From Allantophomopsis cytisporea (taxonomy: Eukaryota > Ascomycota > Leotiomycetes > Phacidiales > Phacidiaceae): a stretch of DNA of 64,000 nt. Below are positions 1 through 11,405 of the stretch, one piece after another. Positions within the stretch are counted from its first letter, which is position 1; the number at the start of each line of letters is the position of its first letter. The stretch is from NCBI GenBank assembly GCA_024752435.1, contig CP103029.1, positions 248,001-312,000 on the forward strand, in the 5' to 3' direction. Below the pieces are notes generated by a model, which saw only the letters and a list, made by a program, of their open reading frames with translations, was not told the origin of the DNA and did no database searches. The translations under genes and the position numbers were made by a program.

Positions 1-2170
1 GAAGAGGAGTGTAGGTGGCCTCGTTCTCCTGGTCATGGAAAACAGCGTGTCTTTGAGAGAAAGTTCCACGCTCAACGTCCTGTCCAGAAACACGGACATG
101 GTGACCCTCGCTAACCAAGGATCCAAAGGCCAAAGCCTCAGCAGTAGACCAGTCAATATTCTGACCATCGTGAACGGTCTTTACACGGCCAGACAAGATT
201 CTCTTTAGGTTCTTGTGGACGTTGAAGCCCTCCGGTGCGGTTCCAATGGTGGTGGCAATGTGCTCGAGAGTTGGTTTCTCAACACCAGTTGGGTTGTGTG
301 GAAGGACTTCGGTGGCCAACTCCTTTGGAGACTTGAAGCCGTTCCATGCGGAGGTGGTCCACTCCTTAGAAGTTGGCTGGTAATCCTTGCTCTTAGAGAA
401 ACTGTCCTCAAGCATGCCCCAAACCCACTTCTTGTGCTCCTCAATATCCTCCTTAGTGAATGTACCATCCTTAAGAAGCTGGTTGACGTACACATCAATC
501 TGTGGCTCGTGAGATTGAATGCGCTTGTACATCAATGGCTGAGTGAAAGATGGCTGATCAGTCTCGTTGTGGCCGTGCTTGCGGTAGCAGACGAGGTCGA
601 TAACAACATCCTTCTGGAACTCAGCGCGCCAATCAGCAGCCAATTGGCAAACAAAGTTAACAGCCTCAACATCATCAGCGTTGACGTGGAAGACCGGAGC
701 ATCAATAGCTTTGGCAATATCTGTACAGTAGGCGGTGGAACGGGCAAATCGAGGATCAGTGGTGAAACCAATCTGGTTGTTGACAACGATGTGGATGGTA
801 CCACCGGTAGAGTAAGCTGGGAGAGAGTGAAAACCAAGACATTCGTAGACAACACCCTGCGCAGCGAAGGCAGCGTCACCGTGCAATAAGACACCCATAG
901 CAGTGTTGTGGGTCTTCTCATCAGCGTTGTAGTGTTGGATGGCTCTGGTCTTACCCAAAACAACCGGGTCTTCGGCTTCCAAATGGGATGGGTTGGCAAC
1001 GAGGGAAAGCTGAACACGCTTTCCAGATGGAGTTGGTCTCTCGAAGTTCATACCCAAGTGGTACTTGACATCTCCAGATCCCTCGTCTTCAGCAGCAGCA
1101 GAACCGCCAAACTCGGAGAAAATGGATTCATTTGGCTTGCGGACGACGTTACTAAGAACGTTCAAACGTCCACGATGTGGCATACCGATAACAATATCCT
1201 TAACACCGTAATCAACACTTCTGTCAATAAGAGCCTTCATACCAGGAACAAGAGTCTCGCAACCCTCGAGACCAAAACGCTTGTCGTTAGGGTATTTGGT
1301 GGCCAGGAAGCTCTCGAAGCTAGAGGACCAAATCAGGCGGTCCAAGATTCGGCGCTTCTCATCAATGCTGTACTTGTATGGTTGTGGAATCTCAATACGC
1401 TGTCTGAGCCAATCGCACTGTTCTCTATCTGGGATGTGGATGTACTCGACACCATAAGAGCCGCAGTAAATGCGCTCACAGGTGCTGATGATTTCACGAA
1501 GAGACATCTTCTCACGGCCCTCCTTCTTGAATCTTGGCAAAATACCAGGACCAAGAGTGTATTCTGTATCAAGGTCCTTCTCGGTGAATTGGTAGTGCTT
1601 GAGGTCGAGCTCCTTTGGCTTGCTGAAACCGAAGTCGGCAGACTCTTGTCGGATACCCAATGGGTCAATGTTTGCCTTGTGGTGACCACGAGCTTGGTAT
1701 GCACGAACAAGAAGCTGAACTTTCAAGTGGTTGGTGACATCAGCTCCTTCACCGGCTGCCATACCAAGACCTGGAACGAAAGGAACACCTCCAGATGGAG
1801 TTGGGACGAGCGTTGGAGGTGGAGTGAATGCCTGCGACATTGGCATATCACCGTTCTCCATGTTCTTGAAGTATACCTGCCATGAGACGTGTACACTTGA
1901 TGGATCTTCCTTCCAGGACATGTACATCTCATCAATGTAGTTCGCGGTATTTCCGGAGAGGAAGTTGTCATTGGAGTCGGGTGCAGAAGCAGCGGCGCTG
2001 GCGTATGATCTTTTCGAGGCATTGCTGGTGACAGCAAGAGCACGTCTCTTGGAGGCGATGGAGAAATTTGAGGAGGTAGAAAATGGAGTTCTCACAGCAG
2101 AGCTCAATGGCTTGCTGGAGCAACGACCAAGGAGGCCGCTGCTCGTTTTTCGTAACGACGTACGAAGCAT
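1..2170 (-). CDS. KGD1: 2-oxoglutarate dehydrogenase E1 component, mitochondrial (3' end outside window)
   Basis: This is the thiamine-diphosphate-dependent E1 subunit of the 2-oxoglutarate dehydrogenase complex, which decarboxylates 2-oxoglutarate in the TCA cycle in the mitochondrial matrix. The frame is open without introns from ATG at 2170 to the window edge, giving 723 residues of a family usually near 1050, so the C-terminal third is missing. Residues 1 to about 55 are rich in Arg, Ser and Thr and lack acidic residues, as expected of a mitochondrial presequence. Family signatures follow: an NYIDEMY segment near residue 75, MPHRGRLNVL near 330, GDAAFAAQG near 430, the VVNNQIGFTT segment near 465 and HNETDQP near 535. 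The gene is divergent from TFB1 across an 891-base spacer. Long open frames on the opposite strand here are shadows. Identification is very secure. Confidence 0.97.
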   Translation of the reverse strand, partial: MLRTSLRKTSSGLLGRCSSKPLSSAVRTPFSTSSNFSIASKRRALAVTSNASKRSYASAAASAPDSNDNFLSGNTANYIDEMYMSWKEDPSSVHVSWQVYFKNMENGDMPMSQAFTPPPTLVPTPSGGVPFVPGLGMAAGEGADVTNHLKVQLLVRAYQARGHHKANIDPLGIRQESADFGFSKPKELDLKHYQFTEKDLDTEYTLGPGILPRFKKEGREKMSLREIISTCERIYCGSYGVEYIHIPDREQCDWLRQRIEIPQPYKYSIDEKRRILDRLIWSSSFESFLATKYPNDKRFGLEGCETLVPGMKALIDRSVDYGVKDIVIGMPHRGRLNVLSNVVRKPNESIFSEFGGSAAAEDEGSGDVKYHLGMNFERPTPSGKRVQLSLVANPSHLEAEDPVVLGKTRAIQHYNADEKTHNTAMGVLLHGDAAFAAQGVVYECLGFHSLPAYSTGGTIHIVVNNQIGFTTDPRFARSTAYCTDIAKAIDAPVFHVNADDVEAVNFVCQLAADWRAEFQKDVVIDLVCYRKHGHNETDQPSFTQPLMYKRIQSHEPQIDVYVNQLLKDGTFTKEDIEEHKKWVWGMLEDSFSKSKDYQPTSKEWTTSAWNGFKSPKELATEVLPHNPTGVEKPTLEHIATTIGTAPEGFNVHKNLKRILSGRVKTVHDGQNIDWSTAEALAFGSLVSEGHHVRVSGQDVERGTFSQRHAVFHDQENEATYTPL

Positions 2171-3061
2171 TGCGCCGTATTTATGCAAGAACAAGAAGAG
2201 AAGAAATCAAATGATAAACAAATGACTAGGAGAGTGGAGGGGATAAATCTCCAGTAGACTTCTCCGAATTGCTGTCCTTGGGGTTTAGGAGGAAATGAGA
2301 GAGGCGTTGGTACATAAGAGGGAGTTCTGTGCAACAAGCTCGGCATGAGCGACGGGAATGTCTTGGCTGTGATTCGCTGTAAGTTTGGCCGTGTGCAGTT
2401 GACCAGGCATTTTGGCTGAGGCTTCGGGCCTTCACGCCGTGATTATGTCAGCAACCGTGGGTCAGCCGCACGTCAACAATTCAAAATGATCGACGATAAT
2501 TGGCGGTGCACTCCACCACTGACTGCAAAGTCACGAGAATTCGAAAATACCCCAGATAGCAGGAGATCGTTGTTCGCCGTGCCTTGTGTATCCGACAAAG
2601 ACAACAACAACGGCGCTTGCCAAGGCTTTCTTCAAGACATCGACGATATATCTCCAGAAGTTGGACTGTAGAAGATGAATTGATATTGGTTATGGGATAG
2701 TGGCAATTCGATATTTCTGTACCATGGCAATTCTGAGTCAGATCACAACGTTCCGTTTTACCTTGGGGATTCTGCAGCACGGATCATCTAACACTCAATA
2801 ACTTCAATTACGTCTTCTGGATTACTCCATAGACGCTGATCGATTTGCTTTGGTCGACGCCTATTACTATCTTTACAACATAACTTTATTTTGATTGGCA
2901 GTGCGTTTGTCAGTCTTACCCTTGCTGAAGAGAGACTTCAAGGTTAGGTTTGGATCGTGTGGTCGTCTGGCTCGCATAACCGGCACGAGCACGCGGGAGT
3001 TTAAGTCAACGAACCCCAGATTTCTCCCCCAAAGACAACTTTGATCTCGTGATCTTTAAAT
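2171..3061. promoter_or_regulatory. Divergent intergenic region between KGD1 and TFB1
   Basis: These 891 bases separate two divergent start codons and must hold both promoters and leaders. No convincing coding frame, tRNA or repeat is seen. Short open frames here have no family resemblance and no splice support. Confidence 0.6.
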
Positions 3062-5012
3062 ATGGCACCGCCACCCAAGGCGTCCGCCTCTGTGAAGGAG
3101 CTCAAGCTCGGTGATGGTACAGTCACTCTTACTGCAGATCTGATGTCGGTCGTATGGACGCCTATCAGTCCTCGAGGAGCTCCGCCGGGCTTGACTTTTC
3201 CTGTCGCGCAAATCACCAGTAAGTGTGTGAGCAAGTCAACTTCGAGCATACATGTTAATCTTGTTAGACTTACAGCAGACTCCAGAAAAAGCAACAAAGG
3301 TGATGCTGAGAGTGTCAGTGAAGAAGCCAGAACTTGAAGCTCCTACCGTCTATACCTTCAACTTTAACCACCCAACAAATCCTCGTGGGGAGGCTAATGC
3401 GATTAAAGATGTTCTTACCACTCTCATTAGTGAGATAAAGGCACGTGCTGAGGACATCAGCACAAAGCCAGCTGCTGTTGAGATGCCATGGTACGATGAT
3501 GCACAGCTAAAAAGGGACGTCGAATTGCAGCAATCTTTGTTACGGAGTGACACGGCACTCCAGAAAACATACATGGAGTCGAGAAGGACCAAACCAGACA
3601 GCATTTCTGACTCTCAGTTCAACACTACCTTCTGGTCTACAAGGACTAATCTCCTACGAGCTCATGCTGTTGACTCAAACCAACGAAGAGGCGCATACAA
3701 TGTTCTGTCCGTAATCAAACCGAAAGTCGTGGACGATGTGTTGAAGGTGAACGTTTCCGTAGAACAGGTCCAGCTCATATTCAGCCAGCATCCTTTAGTA
3801 AAAAGGGTTTACGACGAAAACGTTCCAAAGCTCAACGAAATGGAATTTTGGTCTCGATTCTGGGTTTCTCGTCTGTTGAAGAAGCTCAAAGGGGAACGCA
3901 TTACGGATATGGATGCGACAGATCCAGTCTTCGATCGCTATTTGGATCAATCAAACGACATTGGACTCGCTCAAAGACTCCTTGACATGCATATTCCACC
4001 TACCATTGATTTGGAAGGTAATGAGGAAAACCAGGGTGGGCAAAAAAGTGGAAATCGAAAAGATTATACCATGCGGCCAGGATCCTCAGGCAAGGTTCCG
4101 ATTGTGAGGACACTTAATAGCTTGAGTGAGAAACTCATAGCACATGTGGCTCCATCGGATGTTGTGCCTTCGGATCCCATTGGCATGGATGAGAACACTT
4201 TCAACCAACTTGCCTTGAGAGATCTTCAGGGTGATCCAAAGGAGCATCGTATTCTCCTCAACATTAAGGAGCAAAGTCGCTTTTTCTCAAATGAGAAGTC
4301 GAGTCAGTCAGAAGAGGCAGCCCTTTATGCTGCGCAAGTACCTGGGGACATACTCCTTGAGCTGCAGACCGACGTAGATCCCGGGGTAATGCCTGTTGAC
4401 TCTCATGGTGGTCTAGATCTTCGTGAAGCCATCGGTGTCAACGATGAGAGCGATAGCGAAGATGAAGAACAAAAACAACCACATGTTGGAAGCAAGGCCA
4501 GTATCGCTGCTGCACAACAACAGATATTTGAAGGTATCGCGCAGCGTAGGTCACAACTTGATCCATCATCAAAAACTACTCAACAACAAGCCTCAGGCCT
4601 CTCGACTGCCATTTTTGATCGCCTCACTCTTACACACGCAACAACCACAGAATTTTTACATCATTTCTGGCATGTGTTTCTTTCTGGGGATGCAGATCGT
4701 GCTGCTGAGCTTGCACAACTAGTAGAGACATTAAATCGGGCGCTAGATCGTATCAACTCAGTTGCTGCAGATGCCGAAAAGGAAAGACAGGAAATTATCT
4801 TGAGGAACAAGCAGGAAATTCGATCAATTTATGAGAAAACGGGAAAGAAAATGAAATGGTCACCTGATTCTGTCAATGGTGGGGAAAAGACGGTTCGTGC
4901 AATGATGGAGCCTACAGCAAAAGCGCTGGATAAGGCTACGAGAGAATATAGAAAGGCTTTGACAGCGGAGGGTATCAATACAGACAATGTCACTCAGTCT
5001 GTGGAGGTTTGA
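3062..5012 (+). CDS. TFB1: TFIIH core subunit Tfb1/p62 homologue
   Basis: Tfb1/p62 is a structural subunit of the TFIIH core, used in RNA polymerase II initiation and nucleotide excision repair. Model: exons 3062-3218 and 3268-5012, with a 49-base GT-AG intron; splicing after TTAG at 3267 is the acceptor that preserves frame. The product is 633 residues, close to yeast Tfb1 (about 640). Residues 1-110 match the PH-like GTF2H1 N-terminal domain. Two BSD domains follow near residues 139-190 (with a DSQFNTTFW core) and 215-262 (with an EMEFWSRFW core). The C-terminal part is helical, with a heptad-like stretch near 540-570. The ATG at 3062 is the first in frame and opens the PH-like domain directly. 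Only 237 bases separate it from the next gene on the same strand. Confidence 0.93.
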
Positions 5013-5249
5013 TTGGACTGCAACTTTAGTTCTCAATTGATACTAAAGCTGCTCTTTCCAATTTTGTTGCATGTGCATTAAGAAAACATAGCGCCGGCGT
5101 TTTATTTCTAGCAAGGACGATGGTGAGAGGTCTGCACTCAATTTACATCACTGAGAAACAATCGTTCTTCCTTGGCTTCGGACTATCTTTTGTGAGCAGT
5201 TTGAAATTGCAACTCTTTGCAGAGGTCAACTGATTGACCCTCTTTTAAG

Positions 5250-6629
5250 ATGGCTACATCTACAGTCCCACGAATTCGGTCACCACTTGTTCCTAAGTCT
5301 AATGAACAAAATGCCAAGTCTGAGACAAAATTAGGCAAGCAACTTCGACGCAAACCTTCCACTAACCGCCTAATTGATTCATCTGTATCAGACCCAAGCG
5401 CTCACTCTTCGATCTTTGAAGCTCTTTACTTCTCTGCAAATAGTTCAGACTCCAGCAGCAATCGCCAGGAGATATGGCCAATGGTCTCGCTCAAGCGAGG
5501 TCAACTCGAAAGAACCTCAATCAGACCCATACTTACTAACGAGAATGTATCGGGTGAGATGACGGCTGTGGACTTTGCGACCAGAACTATCGAACATTTA
5601 CTTGGGAGTACGCCCATTATTTACGGAAAAGGAACGGCTTTGGAGACAATTATCGAGCAGAAGAGTCATTCAACAATAGACATGGGACGTACAAAATCAT
5701 ATGATGATCTACACCCTTCTTTGCACCAGAAGAGCATGGATCTGGCTCATACGCTGAACAGCAAAGCATCCTTCAGTGTAGATGACCTATCGCTCATCAA
5801 GAACTCGTATCACGAGGCTCTGTCGGCCATCGAGAAAATACCTAATACACTTAGACGTCCACAGGATCTTTACGCCGGTCCCAGGAAGCCAATCCAGCCG
5901 CCACCAAACCGACCATCTACTCCTCCGGGCATGCCATCATGGACTGAAGCTCAAGCGGAAGCAGCACGTAGAAATCGAAGCCGTGAGAATCGCCTTCGAG
6001 CAGTGTCGGCGCCGCAGCAGCGCAACCGCTTCATGCGCTGGGTCTCACAAGAGATTTCTAGTATTCCAGGTCCGAGCTCTGGGGACCATCGTGAACAAAT
6101 ACCCCCAGCACAGCGTTTCCGAGCACCACGAAACACCCATGGGGATATTCGTCACCACCCTTTTAATCGTGCTCCCATCGCTCAGGTCAAGGGTCTCACT
6201 CCACAGTCTCATATTATACCAGACGCTGGAACATCTGCTCAACATAGCCCTAATATTCCTAGAACTCGCATTACTCGCTCGGTGGATATCAGTAGCAATG
6301 GCAATACTTTGGCTATCATTCAGCGTCCCTATTTGCATGATAAGTGCAATCATGCTGAACTTGATCGGTCTTCTCCGTTGCCTACCACTGCTGTGCAGGG
6401 AGGCTATGCGCCTATCGTGTCTCAATCCCCGCAGATGGCTATTGTTCTCATAGGCGATGCTAACCAGGGGGAACATGGAGTAAATTCCGAGGGACAGATT
6501 TGTTGGAAGTGTCGATTGGAGTTTATTGGTGCCATGACAAAGTATTGCTTGCAGAAATGTCTGGCATTTTGTTGCTACGTCTTTTGTGGGATCGAGTGGG
6601 ATGAAGCTGAGCAGATGATTGCGAGATGA
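5250..6629 (+). CDS. Orphan protein with proline-rich middle and cysteine-rich C-terminal tail
   Basis: A single 459-codon frame without introns. I do not recognise a named family. The N-terminal half is Ser/Thr-rich and basic and looks disordered. Near residues 215-230 is a proline-rich segment (PPNRPSTPPGMPSW). Around 295-315 there is a QRFRAPRNTHGD-type segment followed by HHPFNRAPIA. The last 42 residues differ: seven cysteines at 418, 421, 433, 437, 441, 442 and 446, starting with a CWKC pair and ending in a hydrophobic FCCYVFCG run. This could bind zinc or be lipid-modified; neither is shown. No signal peptide is visible. The frame length, the upstream ATG context and the composition favour a real gene. 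Confidence 0.7.
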   Translation: MATSTVPRIRSPLVPKSNEQNAKSETKLGKQLRRKPSTNRLIDSSVSDPSAHSSIFEALYFSANSSDSSSNRQEIWPMVSLKRGQLERTSIRPILTNENVSGEMTAVDFATRTIEHLLGSTPIIYGKGTALETIIEQKSHSTIDMGRTKSYDDLHPSLHQKSMDLAHTLNSKASFSVDDLSLIKNSYHEALSAIEKIPNTLRRPQDLYAGPRKPIQPPPNRPSTPPGMPSWTEAQAEAARRNRSRENRLRAVSAPQQRNRFMRWVSQEISSIPGPSSGDHREQIPPAQRFRAPRNTHGDIRHHPFNRAPIAQVKGLTPQSHIIPDAGTSAQHSPNIPRTRITRSVDISSNGNTLAIIQRPYLHDKCNHAELDRSSPLPTTAVQGGYAPIVSQSPQMAIVLIGDANQGEHGVNSEGQICWKCRLEFIGAMTKYCLQKCLAFCCYVFCGIEWDEAEQMIAR

Positions 6630-7467
6630 AGTATCGGATATTACAAAATCCGAGTTGAGAGTGTAGTTCCGACGGCTAAGTGGAATATGTTTATGCTAAT
6701 CAAAAAGGGTCTTGGAGGTTTTGTTTGGTGTGGTTATTGATTTTCAGCTGGCTTTTTACTCATTAAGCTTTATTCATTGAGTAATTTGAGTAAGTAAAGA
6801 AGTACTTTTATGTATGTGGACAAACAGTGACTCCCGGGACTGTGATAATGCCCAACAACCAATATCGTGAATTCTCTAAGTACCAGCAGCAATTGGATCA
6901 AGAATTTTGTCAGTCCAAATACTATTTGAGATTTTTTGAATGGATATACCCGAACCACAGTTTAATTGTGAAGGTCTTCCATGCATTCCACGTTCACGCT
7001 CTAAAGACATCTATGATTTTTCCAATTGACTGACTGTACATCCTGATAATATGTTTTCTTCTAGATATTCCGGACCAATCAACATGATTTTGTTATATTC
7101 GGTTTAAGTTTTTAAAAGTAGTTTCTTAGTCTACTAACTGTACACTCTTAGGCGAATCTCGACTGATAATATATGTAAGCGAGTTGCTCACTAGTGGTCT
7201 GCCTTTACGATACAGTGGACACTGATACATAGAACTCGAAGTTGATGTTCGTCGATTTTCCCCACTTCTATTATCTGATTGTATTCATAAAGAATCATTA
7301 TACCTAAGAATATCTATCCAAATTGTGTTGCAATATAGTTTTACTCTCTTAGTCTTCATGTCGATATGAATTACCAGCAAACCATGCGACAAAAGGCGAA
7401 AACAGTATTTTAATCATGCAGGGAGGGTATCCTGAAAAAAACCTCAGCTTGTGCTGCCATATCCTCT
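6630..7467. other. AT-rich intergenic stretch
   Basis: About 840 bases, noticeably A/T-rich. The short open frames have no splice signals or family resemblance. Nothing is assigned beyond the likely 3' end of the upstream gene. Confidence 0.5.
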
Positions 7468-7797
7468 ATGAAAAGAGATCTACAAGGCAAGTTTAATATT
7501 GGTAGCGATGGTGTTTCACAATCGTTCGAGGGGCCTTACAAGCATAACTTTATCGATGCGAACGGTCTCAGCCCATTTCAGATTAAGAACTGCTTGACGC
7601 ACAGTTGTGACCAAAAGAGATTAAGTAAAAGCTCTATGGGGTGGATGGGAGAAGGTGGCAGGTATATAGATCCTTTCGATCCTCCACTCGATTCTAGACC
7701 TCCAGAGCACGCGAAGGAGAGTCTGGTCAAAGCTATGGAAGAGGTTGCAGAAAAGAACGAGAAATTGAGGGAACAGAGCAGAGTTGACGAGCTGTAG
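7468..7797 (+). CDS. Possible small orphan protein
   Basis: A 109-codon frame whose second half reads like a real protein: a GEGGRYIDPFDPPLDSRPPE segment followed by a charged helix (AKESLVKAMEEVAEKNEKLREQ). The N-terminal half is less convincing and may be replaced by an upstream exon or a later Met. No family is recognised. It lies 267 bases downstream (3') of the caspase-like gene, tail to tail. Confidence 0.35.
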   Translation: MKRDLQGKFNIGSDGVSQSFEGPYKHNFIDANGLSPFQIKNCLTHSCDQKRLSKSSMGWMGEGGRYIDPFDPPLDSRPPEHAKESLVKAMEEVAEKNEKLREQSRVDEL

Positions 7798-8063
7798 TGT
7801 ATTGAGCTTGGATTTCTCGAAGGGAGAAGTCTTGCAGTATTGAACATGGGAGTGACGCAATTTCAAGGCAATTGTTAAGGCTATGTGAGTTTATCTCATT
7901 GCTTGTGGCCGTTGGTATCTATCAAATAATCACATATGTATGTAGAGGATATATAAAAGACAGTTGAGCTATTTGCTAAATCGACAAACCCAACAAGAAT
8001 AGAAAATTGAGCATGATTCAACAGAAGCTCGAAAACACTCTGGACCAAAGAACTATAGGATTC

Positions 8064-9832
8064 TTATCGAAACCATTGATGATAGCAATATGCTGCAATA
8101 GCAGTATACATACATAACCGAAAGCTCGAAGCTGCATCTACTCGATGAAGAAGTTCCATACCGACAACAAAAGCGACTGCTATCAGCATAGGCATTATCG
8201 GTACGCCAAGGATATTGAGCTCGTTGGGTCTCTGAATAGAAGCGGGCAAACTCGGCATACTACTGATATCTCTATGAGAGGGTACCACGTCTGCTTCGAC
8301 TGGCCTGCCGTCATGAGTGTGTGAATGTTGTACGTCAATGTCATGGACGAGCTCCTGGACAAGGTCTTCGCGCATCTTGAGGCCAAGGTGTGCGCTGGCC
8401 AATGGGCTTTGTTCATCTTCCGTTCCAGACATTTGACTTGTTTCATCATCTGTGACACTTGGTAGCGAACGTCTAATTCTAGGAACCACCTGATCAAAAA
8501 TTTGGTGACAATCCACTGGGGACAGGGTTATTCTTGGCGCATCAGCAGAGCTGGTCCGTCTTTGTCTGAAGCTCTCATTTTCTGCGGCTTCTGAGATTCG
8601 TTTTTGACGGCTGCGAAGACTTCTGCTTCTGAAAACCGCCACTGTCTTGCGGGCCATCTCCTTCATATCGTGAAGTCCGTGCCAAGTAACTGTCTGAACT
8701 TGAAGATGATTGCTCAGGAGCAGTTCTCTCGTGGCGGTGGCAAAGGTACTGACATCATCTTCAGTCAAAAATTTACCAAAGAAGAATCGCAAGTCCAAGT
8801 ATTGTTCTATATCAGGAGCTTGCTCTTTGGACTCATTTTCTTTCTTCAACTTGTCACAGGACTCTGTGTCCGAAGGAATAGGAGCAAGAACAAGCTTTCT
8901 CTCGCATGGATGATCTCGCTCACACGCAAATGGGTTTTGCCTGATATTTTCTGAGTCGCCAACATAGTTTCTGATCTTAGCTTCAAGTTCGTCGGTTGTA
9001 AATCTGCCCTTGTCTTCTACGAGGCATTCAAGAGCCCAGATTAGAGCAGACGTAAACGAATTGGGACCTGGTGAGGGCGTTCTTTTCTCGGCATTGCATG
9101 CGCCAATGAATTCGAAGCAGTGCAGAGGGCCCCAAGACCTACCAGCTAGATGACCAGCATAACAGCAGTCAAAAAGCACAAGGACATCTCCGTTTGCTGC
9201 ACGAAGATTGTGCTCAGCTTCGTTCCAGATGATAGTGCTGTTTTTTTCCGGAAGATTCTCTTGAGGGTCACGCTTTCTACTAGAGGTTAGAAATCGATTC
9301 TAAATGACCTTGTATAGAATAATTACCCAGCAAGATGGAGTTTGTTGTCTCCTATAGGAATACCATGACCAGCGTAGTACACGATCAGTAGCGTCGATTT
9401 GCTATCATGCTCATATACGAAATCCGCAAGGTACTTCTGAGCCTGTAGCTGAGCAGGTTTTTCCTTTGTGATACATCGATGAATAATCTTATAGTTGAAC
9501 TTCTCTTGAAAGACTTTCGCTAAGCGTGCAACCTCGTTAGCGGTCCCAAGGTCATCCCCATCCGGATCCCAAGAGAGCATCAAGACCACTGTCTGTGTAT
9601 GTGGAGGACTAAGTGCCCCCTTCTCTTTCATCTGACTGTCCCAAATGGACTTGAACTTATTAGGCTGCTTCGCTGACTTCTTGCGAAGTGTTTCGCGATG
9701 TGCCAGAGGTAACATTTGGTTATTTACCACTTGAGCAGTCTCTAATTGTAATTTCGAGGGCTGTTGAAACTCATCCTGATCAGCAGTCGAGCCAGGTGGA
9801 GTTGGCATCGCTGGTCTGTTCGTGGTGGCCAT
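8064..9832 (-). CDS. Caspase-fold (peptidase C14-like) protein with hydrophobic C-terminal tail
   Basis: Model: exons 9832-9327 and 9279-8064, about 573 residues. The intron donor is GT at 9326. The acceptor is TAG at 9280 or, three bases later, 9277; both keep frame. The caspase-like domain spans roughly residues 85-280. The catalytic His sits in YYAGHG (His156) and the Cys in FDCCYAG (Cys208), the dyad spacing of metacaspase and paracaspase folds. Residues 300-480 are charged and partly helical, with an Arg/Ser-rich stretch. The C-terminus has two hydrophobic segments (about 522-543 and 552-570), so the protein is probably anchored in a membrane with the protease domain cytosolic. It lacks the Q/N-rich prodomain of type I fungal metacaspases. 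The role is unknown; cell-death or incompatibility functions are only analogy. Confidence 0.85.
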
Positions 9833-10744
9833 TTTGTACAGTTTTGAGCTGATAGGGAAGTTGTATAAGGTCAGGTGCTGGCATTACCATAAACGATGAT
9901 TGGGATTTAATGCCAGAACAGCTGAAATAAATGCGAGGTTCTTCGTGGAGGGAACCTCATAAAGGCACACTTTGACAATATATGCTTAGTCTATCGATAA
10001 TACCCTATCTGCCTTCTTGACGAGACTCAGCCACCACGTTTTAACATGAACTTGACCTCATATTCAAGTCGAAAGCCTTACCAGCTCAACATCGAGGCTG
10101 CGCATGTTATGTATCGCAAATGTGTGATAGACAGCTGGTGAGTAGGCTTACCTACGCAACACATCTCTAGGCTATCAAATCATTTCACATAAATGTGTTG
10201 TATTGTCGGTGTGGTACCAGCCTTGCCCGAATTTGGAAGTCACTTGCTTTTTCACGCTTCCTGAAATGATTGCATCCTATTAAATGTGTAGATTATGCGC
10301 TTGTATATAATGTGTGTATGTCCAAGCCTTCCGAGATAATGCAGCTTACTATTTAGAGCCTTCTCAGCCCGTCATCAAAGAATGGGAAGATATGGTGCCA
10401 GCCATGTCTGCCAACCCAGCTTTGAATTGGAACGTCCTAAAAAGTCACAAAAATCATTCGTGCAAATTTGAAGAAACAATCAAAACCAACACATAGAGGT
10501 CTGATCGCAAGGTTTTATGCTTCGTATGTATTCATTTCATAAGAAATGCGAGAGCATCCTAACTGTATGTGTTAGCACGACATCTTGCTTCCCTGTTCTA
10601 TTGCCGAACTAAAAGGGCGTGCTGCATAATCTTCAAGCATTACTCGACCCCGCATCACTGCGTCAATATGCATACGACAAGCACACAGAAGAATCAAGTG
10701 CTACCACATCTACATAATCCGGGGCTGAGTATTCTTTAGAAACC
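9833..10744. other. Intergenic region between divergent caspase-like and orphan genes
   Basis: About 910 bases. A short frame from 10047 with a GTGAGT donor at about 10138 and a frame at 10314-10496 were seen, but neither extends into a convincing protein. It most likely holds the two promoters. Confidence 0.45.
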
Positions 10745-11405
10745 ATGGACATGACCAACTCCCACACTCGCAAGGTCTTGGCAACCTGCTTCGACCAAAC
10801 ATTGACCCCCATTATTCAGCCCCACCACCACCAATACGATTCTTTACTGGCGTCGAACGCAGAGCCTCGTGTTGACTGTAAAGGTCTTAGATCCAGTGCC
10901 CGCACTTCAAATCCCAAGGCTCATCTAGCCCAGCGAGACACATTCGAAGGCTTTGCTCTTATCCAGGCCCAGAGATGACGGAAAATCGAGATACCCACGA
11001 GGCTAGTTTTCATCCGTTGGTACTTACCCAACACTATTTTGATAGCTCATCTGTTCTATAGGTTGAAGAAAATGACGATGGACGTGCTTATTACCGTCGT
11101 TCACAGACTCGAGAGGTAAGTAATGAATCGTCATAAGTAAGCCGGGTAACCTAAGTGATGCACAGAGGAGAGCAGCATATAAGGAAAATAGACTTGTTTG
11201 GCTGACGATCAACCACAATCGTTCTCAGACATATCAAATGGTCGTAGTGTCTGTGGCGCAGGATCCTATAACTAGGAGTTATACCTACAGGTTGAGGTAC
11301 AAAGGTGAACAGAACCGGATCTACGAAGAGAATGGGGTAGAAAAATGGGTGAAGGAGGTTGATCTGGATGATGCTGGGCGCGATATTCAGGCGGATGAAG
11401 CATAA
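10745..11405 (+). CDS. Small spliced orphan protein
   Basis: Model: exons 10745-10877, 10967-11019, 11062-11115 and 11166-11405, giving 159 residues. The last two exons are the firm part: a GTAAGT donor at 11116 and CACAG acceptor at 11165 join two frames into a continuous basic and beta-rich sequence (VWLTINHNRSQTYQ, then RSYTYRLRYKGEQN, ending DLDDAGRDIQADEA). The second intron is only 42 bases with a weak GTACTT donor. The first intron joins an upstream frame whose ATG has a good ACCATGG context; if it is wrong, translation may start at 10975 (112 residues). No family is recognised; the alternating hydrophobic pattern suggests a small beta-barrel. No signal peptide is evident. Confidence 0.6.

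Noticed and set aside
908..1885. Long open frame of 325 codons on the plus strand
   Set aside because: Antisense to the clearly conserved 2-oxoglutarate dehydrogenase E1 gene; its translation has no family resemblance.
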